A stretch of 49,026 nucleotides of DNA from Vulcanisaeta distributa JCM 11216 (GTDB lineage Archaea > Thermoproteota > Thermoprotei > Thermoproteales > Thermocladiaceae): the NCBI RefSeq assembly GCF_001315985.1, contig NZ_BBBI01000015.1, forward strand, positions 1-49,026, given 5' to 3'. Numbering within the stretch: the first letter of the stretch is position 1; each line of letters starts with the position of its first letter. Under the pieces are notes generated by a model. It was not told the DNA's origin. It did no database searches and saw only the letters and a list, made by a program, of their open reading frames with translations. This document shows positions 48,528-49,026 of this stretch, piece by piece. The translations under genes and the position numbers were made by a program.

Positions 48528-49026
48528 TGCCCTCCTAAGGTTCCTAGCCATCTCCTCAAACCTGGCAATATCTTGCTTGGCTAACGATGGTGGAACGACC
48601 TTCAGAGCTTCCTCGAAGTGCTCAATTCCAACAGGCTTAACTTGACTTGTATTGCTCCTAATCGTCTCCCTTAGTGCAAGCATGGCAGCCTCCCTAACTA
48701 ATGCAGCCAAGTCAGCGCCAGTATATCCCTCGGTTCTTCTCGCTAGGTCCTTAAGGTACTTGTAATTACCGTCCTTAATATCATCGGCAAGCTTCAAGCC
48801 CCCCCTTATGTGAACCTTGAGTATCTCGAACCTGGCATCCTCATCTGGTGGTGGCACATAAACTATCCTATCGAACCTACCAGGTCTTAATAGGGCCGGG
48901 TCTATTATGTCGGCCCTATTCGTCGCTGCGATAACCACGACATTCTTCAACGGCGCAATTCCATCCATCTCTGCCAATAACTGGTTAACTATTCTATCAG
49001 TGGCCCCACTATCAACCCTCAAGCCT
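48513..49026 (-). CDS. CDC48/VAT-type AAA+ ATPase, C-terminal part (runs off the window)
   Basis: Only the end of the second ATPase domain is present. Sequence includes [30 protein letters not shown] with the arginine fingers RFDR, and the small domain [23 protein letters not shown]48 unfolds ubiquitin-like-tagged or proteasome-bound substrates. [13 protein letters not shown] is one residue longer than the usual VH-x6-L spacing because of the C7 run near 48799. The stop overlaps the end of the convergent acyltransferase gene by 15 bases. The start lies beyond 49026. Confidence 0.92.
   Translation of the reverse strand, partial: GLRVDSGATDRIVNQLLAEMDGIAPLKNVVVIAATNRADIIDPALLRPGRFDRIVYVPPPDEDARFEILKVHIRGGLKLADDIKDGNYKYLKDLARRTEGYTGADLAALVREAAMLALRETIRSNTSQVKPVGIEHFEEALKVVPPSLAKQDIARFEEMARNLRRALRGL

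Noticed and set aside
1..49026. G-quadruplex-forming sequences
   Set aside because: The G7 runs are mostly isolated single tracts; I do not see four closely spaced runs forming a classical quadruplex motif.
1..49026. CRISPR arrays, rRNA genes, insertion sequences or integrated elements
   Set aside because: No regularly spaced repeats, no rRNA sequence, no transposase-like frames and no terminal repeats were seen; gene content is core metabolism and translation.

Overview
This window looks like a hyperthermophilic crenarchaeon of the Thermoproteales, most like the Vulcanisaeta/Caldivirga group. The evidence is an archaeal gene set (class I lysyl-tRNA synthetase, DTD2-type D-aminoacyl-tRNA deacylase, GAPDH-PGK pair, KEOPS Pcc1 and Bud32, S3Ae, a tetraether-lipid synthase homologue, four-subunit 2-oxoacid:ferredoxin oxidoreductase, CDC48), leaderless genes behind TTTAAA/TTATAAA boxes, and moderate GC. 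The assignment rests on family knowledge, not on a database search.

Layout. 1-7.8 kb: uracil-DNA glycosylase, a membrane glycosyltransferase, a GfcR-like phosphoribosyltransferase regulator with a palindrome on its TATA position, a small coiled-coil cluster, PEBP protein, PheT, DtdA and a DUF429 protein. 7.8-13.8 kb: small hypotheticals, a DUF35/thiolase pair, a presenilin-like intramembrane protease and PheS. 13.8-17.8 kb: EtfB-EtfA followed by a membrane EtfD/HdrD-like Fe-S oxidoreductase, probably a route from flavoprotein electrons to quinone. 17.8-24.6 kb: Bud32 kinase, S15, UPF0179, M42 peptidase, GAPDH-PGK, a KH protein (aDim2), S3Ae and Pcc1. 24.5-29.7 kb: a degenerate RecJ/Cdc45-like protein, tetraether synthase, a TrmB-family regulator and SerRS. 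29.8-37.3 kb: the por operon, two small conserved genes, and a copper cluster (CopA, a YHS protein, a TRASH-domain regulator). 37.5-42.4 kb: a sugar ABC importer (two permeases and a binding protein, no ATPase) with a GH13 enzyme. 42.5-49.0 kb: tRNA-Glu, a MoaD-like protein, LysRS, three coiled-coil genes, a left-handed beta-helix acyltransferase and the 3' end of a CDC48 ATPase.

The strongest signal that ordinary annotation does not explain is the state of the G/C homopolymers. I count roughly 80 runs of six or more G or C, nearly all exactly seven long. Where they fall in conserved motifs they add one extra Gly or Pro (hexapeptide repeats, EAA loops of permeases, thiolase, EtfB, M42, POR, P-type ATPase and zinc-ribbon motifs). 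In the tRNA-Glu acceptor stem the same kind of run adds three extra G. In addition, about twenty conserved genes, many of them essential, are split by one-base indels, mostly in homopolymers. The simplest reading is that runs of 4-5 G/C in the real genome appear here as 7-8, together with other homopolymer errors. A real tract-expansion process is the alternative. I therefore give interrupted genes as single features spanning all their pieces and name the probable breakpoints.
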